From: Rhodospirillales bacterium
Lineage (GTDB): Bacteria > Pseudomonadota > Alphaproteobacteria > Rhodospirillales > Casp-alpha2
Reading direction: 5' to 3'
DNA: 16,016 nt
NCBI GenBank assembly: GCA_016187325.1
Contig: JACPJY010000199.1
Coordinates: 1-16,016, forward strand
The position numbers were made by a program, and so were the translations under genes. Positions 1 to 7,435 of this stretch are shown piece after piece. How positions within the stretch are numbered: position 1 is the stretch's first letter; the number at the start of each line of letters is the position of its first letter. The notes beneath the pieces were generated by a model. It saw only the letters and a list, made by a program, of their open reading frames with translations, did not search any database and was not told the origin of the DNA.

Positions 1-119
1 AGAGCTTGCGACGTGTATAAATCATCCGGCTTCCGCAGGCAACCGCTCCGATGTCCGGCAATCATCGCGGTTTTATGAAAAAATCGATGGAATTTCGCGA
101 CAATCGACCCAGCGGCCGG

Positions 120-1067
120 TCAAACGGCCGTCTTCATCTCCGCCAGCCGCCGCTTGATCTCCAGCAGATCGCGCCAGGTGTCCCGCTTCTGGCCCGGCGA
201 GCGCAGCAGGTAGGCCGGGTGGAACATCGCCGTCGCCGCGATCGGACGCACCAGCCGCACCGTCGAGTAGCTGAACCACTTGCCGCGCAGCCGGCCGACG
301 CCGGTGGTCTGCGACAGCACCGCCTTCGCCGCCGGGCCGCCGAGGGCGACCAGGATTTGCGGATCGACCAGCTCGATCAGCCGTTCCAGGAACGGCATGC
401 ACACCGCCGTCTCCTGCGACGTGGGCGTGCGGTTTCCGGGCGGCCGCCAGAACACGGTGTTGGAGATCAGCACCCGGCCGCGGTCGAGGCCGATGGATTC
501 GAGCATCTTGTCCAGCAGCCGCCCCGACGGGCCGACGAACGGCAGTCCCTGGCGGTCCTCTTCGGCACCCGGCGCCTCGCCAATAAACAACAGCGGCGCC
601 TTCGGGTTGCCGTCGGTGAACACCAGGTTGGTCGCCGTCCGCTTGAGCGCGCAACCGTCGAAGGCCAGAAGCACCCGGCGCAGCTCCTCGACGCTGTTCG
701 CCGCCTGCGCCTGGTGCACCGCCGCCGACACTTCGCCGTCGGCGGTGCGCGCCGGCGTCGCGGCGTCGGCGAACAGCCCCTGCTGCGCCGGCGGCCGGAC
801 CGGGGCGCGGGGCCCGACGACCTGCGGCGGCGGCAACGGCGCCTGTTCGACGTCGGCGAGGCCGGCGGGCCCATGGGCGGAAGGGGGGGCGGATGGGGGG
901 GCGGAAGCGGCAGTAGGCGCGGGGTCGGGCTTTGGATCGGCGGCGGACGAGGCGTCGGGAGCGCTATCGCTTTTCAGCCGGTTGACCGGCCGGTCGGATA
1001 TGGTCTCGTCGACGCCGGCCTCGACGTACCACTTGAGGAGTTCGCGGGGGTCGGGCGATGGCGGCAT
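120..1067 (-). CDS. Uracil-DNA glycosylase, family 4-like
   Basis: This 315-residue protein should remove uracil from DNA, the first step of base excision repair of deaminated cytosine. The C-terminal 190 residues form the glycosylase domain. Motif 1 is GEAPGAEEDRQGLPFVG at residues 163-179, and the second motif is HPAYLLR at 283-289. Before it lies an Ala/Pro-rich, low-complexity stretch (about 35-130) that looks like a flexible linker; the first 32 residues (PRELLKWYVEAG) are a conserved-looking start typical of alphaproteobacterial versions. The start at 1067 was chosen because that N-terminal motif begins there; an upstream extension to 1187 would overlap the divergent ETF gene. Family 4 enzymes usually carry four cysteines for a 4Fe-4S cluster; here only Cys139 and Cys223 sit at expected places, so cluster binding is uncertain. 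It may be a relative of family 4 rather than a canonical member. Confidence 0.88.
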   Translation of the reverse strand: MPPSPDPRELLKWYVEAGVDETISDRPVNRLKSDSAPDASSAADPKPDPAPTAASAPPSAPPSAHGPAGLADVEQAPLPPPQVVGPRAPVRPPAQQGLFADAATPARTADGEVSAAVHQAQAANSVEELRRVLLAFDGCALKRTATNLVFTDGNPKAPLLFIGEAPGAEEDRQGLPFVGPSGRLLDKMLESIGLDRGRVLISNTVFWRPPGNRTPTSQETAVCMPFLERLIELVDPQILVALGGPAAKAVLSQTTGVGRLRGKWFSYSTVRLVRPIAATAMFHPAYLLRSPGQKRDTWRDLLEIKRRLAEMKTAV

Positions 1068-1120
1068 GGCCGATCCTACCACGGCCGGCGCATCCCGACT
1101 ATCCGGTGCCGCCGCCGGGC

Positions 1121-1140
1121 GCGGCGTGCTATAACGCCGC
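1121..1140 (+). promoter_or_regulatory. Candidate -10 region inside a short dyad, upstream of ETF-QO
   Basis: The hexamer TATAAC at 1130-1135 lies 32 bases before the ETF-QO start and is one of the few AT-rich spots in the 100-base divergent gap. It is flanked by perfect six-base inverted arms, GCGGCG at 1121-1126 and CGCCGC at 1135-1140. No convincing -35 box is seen, and GC-rich arms of this length can arise by chance. Confidence 0.3.
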
Positions 1141-1167
1141 CGTTCCGTCGCCGACCCGGGAGGCACC

Positions 1168-2847
1168 ATGACCGACGGCCAAGACACCGAGGCGTTGCCG
1201 GCGCGCGAATCGATGGACTACGACGTGGTCATCGTCGGCGGCGGCCCGGCGGGGCTGGCGGCGGCGATCCGGCTCCGGCAGCTGGCCGCCGATACGGGGC
1301 GCGAGATCAAGGTGTGCGTGGTCGAGAAGGGCTCCGAGATCGGCGCGCATATCCTGTCCGGCGCGGTGATCGAGACCCGGGCGCTCGACGAGCTGATCCC
1401 GGATTGGCGGGAAAAAGGCGCGCCGCTGAACACCCCGGCCGCCGCCGACCGGTTCCTGTTCCTCACCGAACGCTTGGCGTTCCGCCTGCCGACGCCGCCG
1501 CAGATGAACAACCACGGCAACTACATCGTCTCGCTCGGCAACGTCTGCCGCTGGCTGGCGAAAGAGGCCGAGGCGCTCGGCGCCGAGATCTATCCCGGGT
1601 TCGCCGCCGCCGAGGTCCTATATGACTCCGCCGGCGCCGTCGCCGGCGTCGCCACCGGCGACTTGGGCCTGGGCAAGGACGGCAAGCCCGGGCCCAACCA
1701 CCAGCGCGGCATCGAGCTCAAGGCCCGCTATACGCTGTTCGCCGAAGGCTGCCGCGGCTCGCTCACCCGCACCCTGGTCGAGCGGTTCGGCCTCGACAAG
1801 GTATCGCCGACGGGCGGCGCCGCCGATCCGCAGACCTACGGCATCGGCATCAAGGAGCTGTGGGAGGTGGAGCCCGCCAAGCACCGCCCCGGGCTGGTCG
1901 TCCACACCATCGGCTGGCCGATGGGCACCGACACCTACGGCGGCTCGTTCATCTATCACCTGGAGGACAACCAGGTGGCGGTCGGTTTCGTCGTCGGGCT
2001 CGATTACCAGAACCCCTACCTGAGTCCGTTCGACGAGATGCAGCGGTTCAAGACCCATCCGAAGATCCGCCCCACCTTCGAGGGCGGCCGCCGCATCGCC
2101 TACGGCGCGCGGGCGCTGAATGAGGGTGGCTGGCAGTCGGTGCCGGGGCTGACGTTCCCGGGCGGCGCGCTGATCGGCTGCGCCGCCGGCTTCCTCAACG
2201 TGCCGAAGATCAAGGGCACGCACACGGCAATGAAGACCGGAATGCTGGCCGCCGAGGCCGCGGCGGACGCACTCGCCAATGGCGCCGCGCCCGCCGACGG
2301 GCTTCCCGCCTACACCCAATCGGTCAAGGCATCGTGGGTGTGGGACGAGCTTTACCGGGTGCGCAACGTGCGGCCGGCCTTCCGCTGGGGGATGTGGCCG
2401 GCGCTGGTCTATTCGGCGATCGACACTTATTTATTGCGCGGCCGCGCGCCGTGGACGTTCCGTCACCACAAGGACCACGAGTCGCTGAAGCCGGCGCACC
2501 TGTGCCGCAAGATCGATTATCCGAAGCCCGACGGCAAGGTCAGCTTCGACAAGCTGAGCTCGGTGTTCATCTCCAACACCAACCACGAGGAGAACCAACC
2601 CTGCCACCTGACGCTCAAGGATCCAACCGTGCCGGTGGCGGTCAACCTCGCGCTTTACGACGGGCCGGAGGCGCGGTTTTGTCCCGCCGGCGTCTACGAA
2701 TTCGTCGAGGACGGCGGCCAAAGGCGCCTGCAAATCAACGCCCAGAACTGCGTCCACTGCAAAACCTGCGACATCAAGGACCCGACCCAGAACATCCGCT
2801 GGGTGGTGCCGGAAGGCGGCGGCGGGCCGAATTATCCCAATATGTAA
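1168..2847 (+). CDS. Electron transfer flavoprotein:ubiquinone oxidoreductase (ETF-QO)
   Basis: This 559-residue enzyme passes electrons from reduced electron transfer flavoprotein to ubiquinone at the inner membrane, linking acyl-CoA and other flavin dehydrogenases to respiration. The FAD-binding dinucleotide motif VIVGGGPAGLAAAIRLRQ starts near residue 21. The central part carries the conserved FAEGCRGSLT and PGLTFPGGALIGCAAGFLN segments. The 4Fe-4S site at the C-terminus is complete: Cys505 in FCPAGVYEF, then Cys528, Cys531 and Cys534 in CVHCKTCDIKDP. Length fits the bacterial family. The start is supported by GGGAGG at 1158-1163, five bases before the ATG. It is divergent from the uracil-DNA glycosylase. 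It may serve the acyl-CoA dehydrogenase-fold protein at 10097-11350, if that protein yields electrons at all. Identification is secure. Confidence 0.96.
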   Translation: MTDGQDTEALPARESMDYDVVIVGGGPAGLAAAIRLRQLAADTGREIKVCVVEKGSEIGAHILSGAVIETRALDELIPDWREKGAPLNTPAAADRFLFLTERLAFRLPTPPQMNNHGNYIVSLGNVCRWLAKEAEALGAEIYPGFAAAEVLYDSAGAVAGVATGDLGLGKDGKPGPNHQRGIELKARYTLFAEGCRGSLTRTLVERFGLDKVSPTGGAADPQTYGIGIKELWEVEPAKHRPGLVVHTIGWPMGTDTYGGSFIYHLEDNQVAVGFVVGLDYQNPYLSPFDEMQRFKTHPKIRPTFEGGRRIAYGARALNEGGWQSVPGLTFPGGALIGCAAGFLNVPKIKGTHTAMKTGMLAAEAAADALANGAAPADGLPAYTQSVKASWVWDELYRVRNVRPAFRWGMWPALVYSAIDTYLLRGRAPWTFRHHKDHESLKPAHLCRKIDYPKPDGKVSFDKLSSVFISNTNHEENQPCHLTLKDPTVPVAVNLALYDGPEARFCPAGVYEFVEDGGQRRLQINAQNCVHCKTCDIKDPTQNIRWVVPEGGGGPNYPNM

Positions 2848-2869
2848 CGGGGCCCAATATGTAATGGGC
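2836..2869 (+). repeat. Imperfect 17-bp tandem duplication across the ETF-QO stop
   Basis: Two adjacent 17-base units, 2836-2852 and 2853-2869, match at 15 of 17 positions. Each begins CCCAATATGTAA, so the last codons and stop of ETF-QO (Pro-Asn-Met-stop) are repeated just downstream in another frame. It does not change the protein. Confidence 0.8.
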
Positions 2870-2947
2870 GGCGCCCGCGGCGTCGGCTAGACTGTCGCCG
2901 GAATCGGCCCCCCGGCCGGCATGACCGGTATGAGGACTTTGCACAGC

Positions 2948-4693
2948 ATGAATTTTCGCAACCGGGCAACGGGACGCGCCCGGCGCATCGCCGCCGGGGT
3001 GGCATGCGCCGCCGTCGCGCTGGCGGTCGCCGGCACCGCCCCGGCCGCCGCCGACAAGGCCGAGACCGTTCCCGGCAAGACGCTGACCGGCAACTACCTC
3101 GCCGGACGCCACGCCCAGGCCCAGCGCGACCTCGGGGCGGCGGCGGATTTTCTCGGCGCGGCCCTGAAGCAGGCGCCCGACGCGCCCGACCTGTTGCGCC
3201 GCACGTTCGTGCTGATGACCGCCGAGGGGCGCATGCGCGAGGCCCAGGAGCTCGCCAAACGCCTGCTCGTCGCCGAGCCGGACGAGCCGGTGGCGGCGCT
3301 GACGCTGGCGGTCGCCGACATCAAGCGCGGCCGTTTTGCCGCCGCCGCCGAGCTCCTCGCCAAGCTGCCGAAGGACGGCCTCTCGAGCTTCATGACGCCG
3401 GTGCTCAAGGCCTGGATCCTGGTCGGCGAGAAAAAGACCGACGAGGCGCTGACGCTGCTGGCGCCCGGCAGCGGCGAAAAAGCGACGCTGAATTTGCGCG
3501 CGCTCCACGCGGCGCTGATCCATGAAATGGCGGGACGCCTCGACGAGGCGGAAAGGCATTTCAAGTCGGTCACCGACAACCAGGCCGGCATGTCGTTCCG
3601 GGCGGTGCAGCTCTACGGCGGGCTCCTGGAACGGCAGGGCAAGAAGGACGAAGCGCGGGCGCTCTACGACCGCTACCTCAAGGAGCATCCGGGCACGCCG
3701 CTGCTCGACATGGCGAGGCGGCGCATCGCCGGCGGCGGCAAGCCGGCGCCGCTGGTGACGTCGGCCGCCGATGGCGCCGCTGAGGGGCTGTTCGACGTCG
3801 CTAGTTCCTTGTCGCAGCAGAACGCCCGCGAGACGGCGATGGTGCTCGGCAGGCTGGCGCTGTATCTGAAGCCGAAGTTCCCGGTGATGCAGATCCTGCT
3901 CGGCGACATCCTCGAGGCCGACAACCGCCTGGAGCCGGCGCTTGCCGTTTACAAGGCGATTGATGCGAAATCGACGTTCTCATGGTCGGCCCGGTTGCGC
4001 GCCGCCGCCGTCCTCGACAAGCTCGGCCGCGTCGACGAGGCGGTGAAGACGCTGCGCGCCATGGCCAAGGAAGTCCCCGACGACGAGGGCCCGCTGATCA
4101 ACCTCGGCGACATCCTGCGCGGCCACGAACGCTTCAAGGAGGCGGCCGAGGCCTACGACGAGGCGATGAAGCGCATCGCCACCATCGAGCCGAGGCATTG
4201 GACGCTCTTCTATGCGCGCGGCATCTCGCTCGAGCGCTCGGACCAGTGGCTGAGGGCCGAGGCCGATTTCCAGAAGGCGCTGGAGTTCAAGCCCGACCAG
4301 CCGTACGTGCTCAACTACCTCGGCTATACCTGGATCGAGCGCGGCAAGAACCTCGAACAGGCGCAGGAGATGATCCGTCAGGCGGTGAAGCTCCGGCCCA
4401 ACGACGGCTACATCGTCGACAGCCTGGGATGGGGCTACTACAAGGTCGGCAGCTTCCAGAAGGCGGTCGTCGAATTGGAGCGCGCCGTCGAGCTCAGGCC
4501 GCAGGACCCGATCATCAACGACCACCTGGGCGACGCCTATTGGCAGGTCGGCCGGCAGCGCGAGGCGAAGTTCCAGTGGACGCGGGCGCTGTCGCTGAAG
4601 CCCGAGGCCGACTTGCTCGCCAAGCTCCAACAGAAGCTCAAGGACGGCCTGGTCGAGGAGACGGCGGCGGTCAAGAAGCCGAAAAGCGGCTGA
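2948..4693 (+). CDS. Secreted tetratricopeptide-repeat protein
   Basis: This protein of 581 residues probably acts as a periplasmic or envelope scaffold that binds partner proteins; its specific role is not known. The N-terminus has a signal peptide: basic FRNRATGRARR, then a hydrophobic stretch AAGVACAAVALAVAG and a likely cleavage after APAAA near residue 34. The rest is helical TPR pairs. Clear units are QPYVLNYLGYTWIERGKNLEQA and repeats ending in PNDGYIVDSLGWGYYKVGSF and PIINDHLGDAYWQVGRQREA, each with the usual G/A-Y spacing and Pro-x-Asp boundary. The start at 2948 was chosen because it puts the basic region at the N-terminus and has GAGGA at 2932-2936; starts at 2921 or 2930 are possible. 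The ispE start lies five bases downstream, so the two are probably co-transcribed. The last residues are Lys-rich. Confidence 0.85.
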   Translation: MNFRNRATGRARRIAAGVACAAVALAVAGTAPAAADKAETVPGKTLTGNYLAGRHAQAQRDLGAAADFLGAALKQAPDAPDLLRRTFVLMTAEGRMREAQELAKRLLVAEPDEPVAALTLAVADIKRGRFAAAAELLAKLPKDGLSSFMTPVLKAWILVGEKKTDEALTLLAPGSGEKATLNLRALHAALIHEMAGRLDEAERHFKSVTDNQAGMSFRAVQLYGGLLERQGKKDEARALYDRYLKEHPGTPLLDMARRRIAGGGKPAPLVTSAADGAAEGLFDVASSLSQQNARETAMVLGRLALYLKPKFPVMQILLGDILEADNRLEPALAVYKAIDAKSTFSWSARLRAAAVLDKLGRVDEAVKTLRAMAKEVPDDEGPLINLGDILRGHERFKEAAEAYDEAMKRIATIEPRHWTLFYARGISLERSDQWLRAEADFQKALEFKPDQPYVLNYLGYTWIERGKNLEQAQEMIRQAVKLRPNDGYIVDSLGWGYYKVGSFQKAVVELERAVELRPQDPIINDHLGDAYWQVGRQREAKFQWTRALSLKPEADLLAKLQQKLKDGLVEETAAVKKPKSG

Positions 4694-4698
4694 CGAGG

Positions 4699-5543
4699 AT
4701 GGCCGCGCCGGCGGCTCCCAGGATAGGGCCGGATCAGGACCCGATAACCCTGCCGGCGCCGGCGAAACTCAATCTCTATCTGCACGTCACCGGCCGGCGC
4801 GCCGACGGCTATCACCTGCTCGATTCCCTGGTCGCCTTCGCCGGCGTCCACGACGCGACGACAACCTGGTGCTGAAGGCGACGCGGGCGTTGCGCGCGGC
4901 GGCCGGCGTTTCCGCCGGTGCCCGGATCCGGCTCGAGAAATGGCTGCCGGTGGCGTCCGGCATCGGCGGCGGCTCGGCCGACGCGGCGGCCGTGCTCGGC
5001 GCGCTGATGCGGCTGTGGTCGCTCGACGCCAAGGCCGTCGATCTCGATCAGCTGGCGCTCGGCCTCGGCGCCGACGTGCCGGTGTGTCTGAAGGGCTACG
5101 CCGCGTTCGTCGGCGGCGTCGGCGAGGAGATCACCCGCGCCCCGGCGCTGCCGCCGGCGTGGCTGGTGCTGGTCAACCCCGGCACGGCGCTCAAGACGGC
5201 GGCGGTGTTCAAGGCGCGGCGAGGAGAATTCGGCGCGCCGGCGCGGTTCGACGAATCGCCGGCCACGGCCAAGGTCCTGGCCGAGTTGCTGGCGACGCGC
5301 CGCAACGATCTCACCGCGGCGGCGGTCGGCCTGGCGCCGGAAATCGGCGTCGCGCTGGCGGCGCTTAAGGCGGCGGACGGCGCGCTGCTGGCCAGGATGT
5401 CGGGGTCGGGGGCCACCTGCTTCGGGTTGTTCGCCGAGGCCGGCCTGGCGGCGGGGGCGGCGGCGTTGATCGGCCGCGACCATCCCGGCTGGTGGGTGCG
5501 GGCGACGCCGCTGATCGCCGACGTCCGGGCGCTGGTGCCTTAG
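4699..5543 (+). pseudogene. ispE: 4-diphosphocytidyl-2-C-methyl-D-erythritol kinase, disrupted by internal deletion
   Basis: IspE phosphorylates CDP-methylerythritol in the MEP pathway to isoprenoid precursors. Two frames together encode it. The first, 4699-4875, has the N-terminal motif PAPAKLNLYLHVTGRRADGYH and runs to AFAGVHDA, then reads six nonsense residues into TGA at 4873. The second starts at about 4857 (DDNLVLKATRAL) and continues to 5543 with the GHMP ATP-loop PVASGIGGGSADAAAVL and the C-terminal MSGSGATCFGLF motif. Homologues such as E. coli IspE have roughly 24-30 residues between these two parts; here they are gone and the frame is shifted. The joint lies in GACGCGACGACAAC (4852-4865), which contains short repeats of CGACG. 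A product initiated at GTG 4869 would lack the N-terminal substrate and ATP-binding strands. As read the gene should be inactive; a sequencing or assembly error is a serious alternative because the gene is normally essential. Confidence 0.85.
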
Positions 5544-5550
5544 CCGTCGC

Positions 5551-5579
5551 TTGCCGGAAAACCGGTTAGCGCCTATGGT
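5551..5579 (+). promoter_or_regulatory. Candidate sigma70-type promoter for tRNA-Gln
   Basis: TTGCCG at 5551-5556 and TATGGT at 5574-5579 are separated by 17 bases. The predicted start would be near 5586, about 25 bases before the mature tRNA end. Box similarity is moderate and the site follows the ispE stop directly. Confidence 0.4.
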
Positions 5580-5610
5580 GCCGCCGATTCAGCCTATCCT
5601 TCGCGGCGTT

Positions 5611-5684
5611 TGGGGCGTGGCCAAGTGGTAAGGCAACGGGTTTTGGTCCCGTGATCCCAGGTTCGAATCCTGGCGCCCCAGCCA
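5611..5684 (+). tRNA. tRNA-Gln, anticodon UUG
   Basis: The acceptor arms TGGGGCG (5611-5617) and CGCCCCA (5674-5680) pair fully, followed by discriminator G and an encoded CCA at 5682-5684. The anticodon stem ACGGG/CCCGT encloses the loop TTTTGGT, placing TTG at the anticodon. The T arm reads CCAGGTTCGAATCCTGG. The tRNA decodes CAA and, by wobble, CAG. It sits at the boundary between the GC-rich core and a lower-GC cassette. Confidence 0.95.
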
Positions 5685-5792
5685 CCTCTCCTCGCGGGCG
5701 GTTGATGGCACCGCCGCTGTCAGTCCCAGTTACGTTTGCCGCCGCATTCATGCGCAACGGTTTGGTGTAATCGGTCGGTTTGACAAGACCAA

Positions 5793-5821
5793 TTGACAGC
5801 TCCCTGGCCAAAGCTTATATA
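5793..5821 (+). promoter_or_regulatory. Near-consensus sigma70 promoter of the ArsR cassette
   Basis: TTGACA at 5793-5798 is a perfect -35 box, and TATATA at 5816-5821 follows after exactly 17 bases. The expected transcription start is about 5827-5829, at or next to the ATG of the ArsR gene, so the first message would be leaderless or nearly so. No Shine-Dalgarno sequence is visible before that ATG, which agrees. Confidence 0.75.
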
Positions 5822-5840
5822 TAGCTATATGGCTATATAT
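5817..5840. promoter_or_regulatory. Perfect inverted repeat, probable ArsR operator
   Basis: ATATATAGC at 5817-5825 and GCTATATAT at 5832-5840 are exact inverted copies around a six-base spacer. The dyad covers the -10 box, the predicted transcription start and the ATG at 5829. AT-rich dyads overlapping the start are common for this ArsR subgroup, so binding by the adjacent regulator would block its own transcription. Confidence 0.7.
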
Positions 5841-6179
5841 TATACACACCCACTTGATCGAACCTTCCATGCGCTGGGTGACCAATCGCGGCGGAAGATG
5901 CTGGCGGCGATCAGACAAAACGGAAGCTGCTCCGCCGGAGAGCTGGTTGAGCTTTTTGACTTTGCACAGCCAACGGTCTCGAAGCATCTGCGGATGCTGG
6001 AACTGGCGGAACTGATCGAGCGCAGAGTTGATGGGCGTCACCACGTCTTCACCCTTCGCGCACAGCGTATCGAGGAGGCCGAAGACTGGTTACGGCGCCA
6101 TCTAACGTTTTGGGAGAAAAGCCTGGACCGGCTGGGCGACTATCTGGCGGCAACTCCACAAGCCCCAAAGAAAAGCTGA
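5829..6179 (+). CDS. ArsR-family winged-helix transcriptional regulator
   Basis: This 116-residue DNA-binding repressor begins MAIYYTHPLDRTFHALGD, typical of ArsR proteins paired with AHSA1/SRPBCC genes. The winged helix covers about residues 10-70, with the recognition segment FAQPTVSKHLRMLELAELI and the wing RRVDGRHHVFTL. The metal-binding ELCVCDL-type motif of arsenic and zinc sensors is absent, so it is probably not a classic metalloregulator; the inducer is unknown. The start at 5829 was preferred over an upstream TTG at 5793, because that TTG is part of the -35 box. It is the first gene of a compact cassette, with the next start three bases after its stop. It very likely represses its own operon through the dyad at 5817-5840. 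GC content is visibly lower than in the flanking genes. Confidence 0.9.
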   Translation: MAIYYTHPLDRTFHALGDQSRRKMLAAIRQNGSCSAGELVELFDFAQPTVSKHLRMLELAELIERRVDGRHHVFTLRAQRIEEAEDWLRRHLTFWEKSLDRLGDYLAATPQAPKKS

Positions 6180-6182
6180 TCC

Positions 6183-6665
6183 ATGCCGGGGGCAAGTCAA
6201 CCAGCGCCGGTAATCGTCAAACGGCAATACTCCGTTAGTCGGAAGCGTGTTTTTTATGCGTTTGCCACCGCGAAGGCGCTCGAAAACTGGTTCTCGCCCG
6301 CCTCGGACATTGCGACACGGGTCGACGAATTCGACTTCCGGCCGGGCGGCCGCTATCGAATTTCCTTTCATATCCCTGGCGGCACTTGGTCGTCGGTTGC
6401 AGGCAAGTTTGTCCAAATCGACCCACCGTCGGTCCTTTCCTTCACCTGGTGTTGGGAAGAGCCGGACCCTCATGCCGGGATATTGACTGAAGTCGATATC
6501 CATTTTCGTGACCTTGGCGACACCACCGAGATTGTCGTCACCCATTCCAAGATGCCGACCGTCGAGATGCAAAGCCGCCATACCGAAGGGTGGGCCGGTG
6601 CGCTGAACAGATTGATTACTTGGCTGGATATCAAAAACGGCCAACAATTGAAGGATCCGAAATGA
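6183..6665 (+). CDS. AHSA1/SRPBCC-family protein
   Basis: This protein of 160 residues has the START-like helix-grip fold of the Aha1 C-terminal (SRPBCC) family, which forms a deep pocket for a hydrophobic ligand. Typical segments are the N-terminal strand IVKRQYSVSRKRVFYAF with its helix, the turn ENWFSPA near residue 35, FDFRPGGRYRISF, and the C-terminal helix TEGWAGALNRLITWL near residues 135-149. The substrate is unknown; no enzymatic residue can be named. It lies three bases after the ArsR gene and its TGA overlaps the MAPEG gene by four bases (ATGA), so all are probably one transcript. ArsR-SRPBCC pairs are common and are thought to respond to small molecules. There is no strong ribosome site before the ATG, suggesting coupling to ArsR translation. 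Confidence 0.88.
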   Translation: MPGASQPAPVIVKRQYSVSRKRVFYAFATAKALENWFSPASDIATRVDEFDFRPGGRYRISFHIPGGTWSSVAGKFVQIDPPSVLSFTWCWEEPDPHAGILTEVDIHFRDLGDTTEIVVTHSKMPTVEMQSRHTEGWAGALNRLITWLDIKNGQQLKDPK

Positions 6666-7054
6666 TCGCTTTACCAATCACATCGACTGTTGCGGCCGGG
6701 CTGGCAATCTTCATGTTTCCGCTGACGGTTCAAATTTCGATGCGGAGGAAATCCCTCGGCAACGTCGTTTTCGGAGACGCTGACGACATGGTGTTGCGCC
6801 GCCGCATACGGGCATTTGGTAACTTCGTCGAGTACGCTCCGATATGCCTGTTGCTCATGGCTCTGATGGAGTTGCAAGGCACGCCTTCGACATGGCTTTG
6901 GGTCGTTGGCGGACTATTGGCGGCGGGCCGAGTCATTCACGCGCTCGGAATGCTGTTCGCGGATACGCCGGTGCCGCGTGCCATCGGGATGTTGATGACC
7001 TATGCGGCGTTCTTGATTCCCGCCGCGTGGCTGCTCCTGAACCTTCAGAGCTGA
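6662..7054 (+). CDS. MAPEG-family membrane protein
   Basis: This 130-residue integral membrane protein belongs to the MAPEG group (eicosanoid and glutathione metabolism), whose eukaryotic members are glutathione transferases or peroxidases. Four hydrophobic segments are visible: residues about 4-24, 53-72, 75-97 and 107-127. The family signature is RRRIRAFGNFVEYAPICLLL at about 44-63, with the Arg and Asn-Phe-x-Glu residues used for glutathione binding in characterised members. The ATG at 6662 is supported by AAGGA at 6651-6655 and by the ATGA overlap with the preceding gene; a longer frame from 6590 would run inside the SRPBCC gene. With the GFA remnant and the downstream glutathione S-transferase it hints at thiol-dependent detoxification, but activity in bacteria of this type is mostly unproven. 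Confidence 0.85.
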   Translation: MIALPITSTVAAGLAIFMFPLTVQISMRRKSLGNVVFGDADDMVLRRRIRAFGNFVEYAPICLLLMALMELQGTPSTWLWVVGGLLAAGRVIHALGMLFADTPVPRAIGMLMTYAAFLIPAAWLLLNLQS

Positions 7055-7057
7055 GCT

Positions 7058-7435
7058 ATGGCTTACAGTGCAACTCTCGTCGAGCGTATTCGGGCAGCGC
7101 TTGCGGGCGACGTCGTTGAGGAACGCAAGATGTTCGGGGGTCTGACATTCATGGTTTCCGGACACATGTGCTGTGGCGTCGAGGACGACCGGTTGATGGT
7201 GCGTGTCGGTCCCCAGTCTTATGAGGAATGCTTGCGCCAAAGGGGCGCTAAGCCATTCGACGTAACCGGGAAGCCTCTGATGGGCATGGTGTGGGTCGAT
7301 CCTGAACTGGTGCACACTGACGCTGATATGAAGGAGTGGCTTAATCGGGCGCTCATCTTTGTTCGATCGCTCCCGGCAAAGTCTTCGACTCCAAAGCGAC
7401 GGAAAAGCAAGAAGCGGAAAATCCATGGCGCGTAA
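7058..7435 (+). CDS. TfoX N-terminal domain protein
   Basis: This 125-residue protein consists of a single TfoX N-terminal domain. Recognisable segments are ERKMFGGLTFMVSGHMCCGV at about residues 22-41, DDRLMVRVGPQSYEECL, and GKPLMGMVWVDPE near 80. The C-terminal TfoX domain that is found in competence regulators is absent, so competence control should not be inferred; stand-alone TfoX-N proteins are of unknown function. The tail (about 105-123) is very basic, with repeated Lys and Arg. The gene starts three bases after the MAPEG stop, and its end overlaps the GFA remnant by 11 bases. It belongs to the ArsR-controlled cassette by spacing and base composition. Confidence 0.85.
   Translation: MAYSATLVERIRAALAGDVVEERKMFGGLTFMVSGHMCCGVEDDRLMVRVGPQSYEECLRQRGAKPFDVTGKPLMGMVWVDPELVHTDADMKEWLNRALIFVRSLPAKSSTPKRRKSKKRKIHGA

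Noticed and set aside
1..119. Possible 3' end of another gene before the glycosylase
   Set aside because: No frame in this short stretch shows recognisable protein sequence; a few AT-rich bases do not define a feature.
51..1625. Long plus-strand open frame of 524 codons antisense to the uracil-DNA glycosylase and running into ETF-QO
   Set aside because: It is Arg-rich shadow sequence with no motif, typical of GC-rich DNA; the genes on the other frames have clear family signatures.
5566..5811. Minus-strand frame with the peptide GAPGFEPGITGPKPVALPLG
   Set aside because: That peptide is the antisense translation of tRNA-Gln, a well-known false protein in databases.
5793..5828. TTG start giving a longer ArsR protein
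   Set aside because: The TTG is part of the TTGACA -35 box and the added residues lie over promoter and operator sequence.
7058..7435. Competence regulator function for the TfoX-N protein
   Set aside because: Only the N-terminal domain is present, and no competence genes are in the window.
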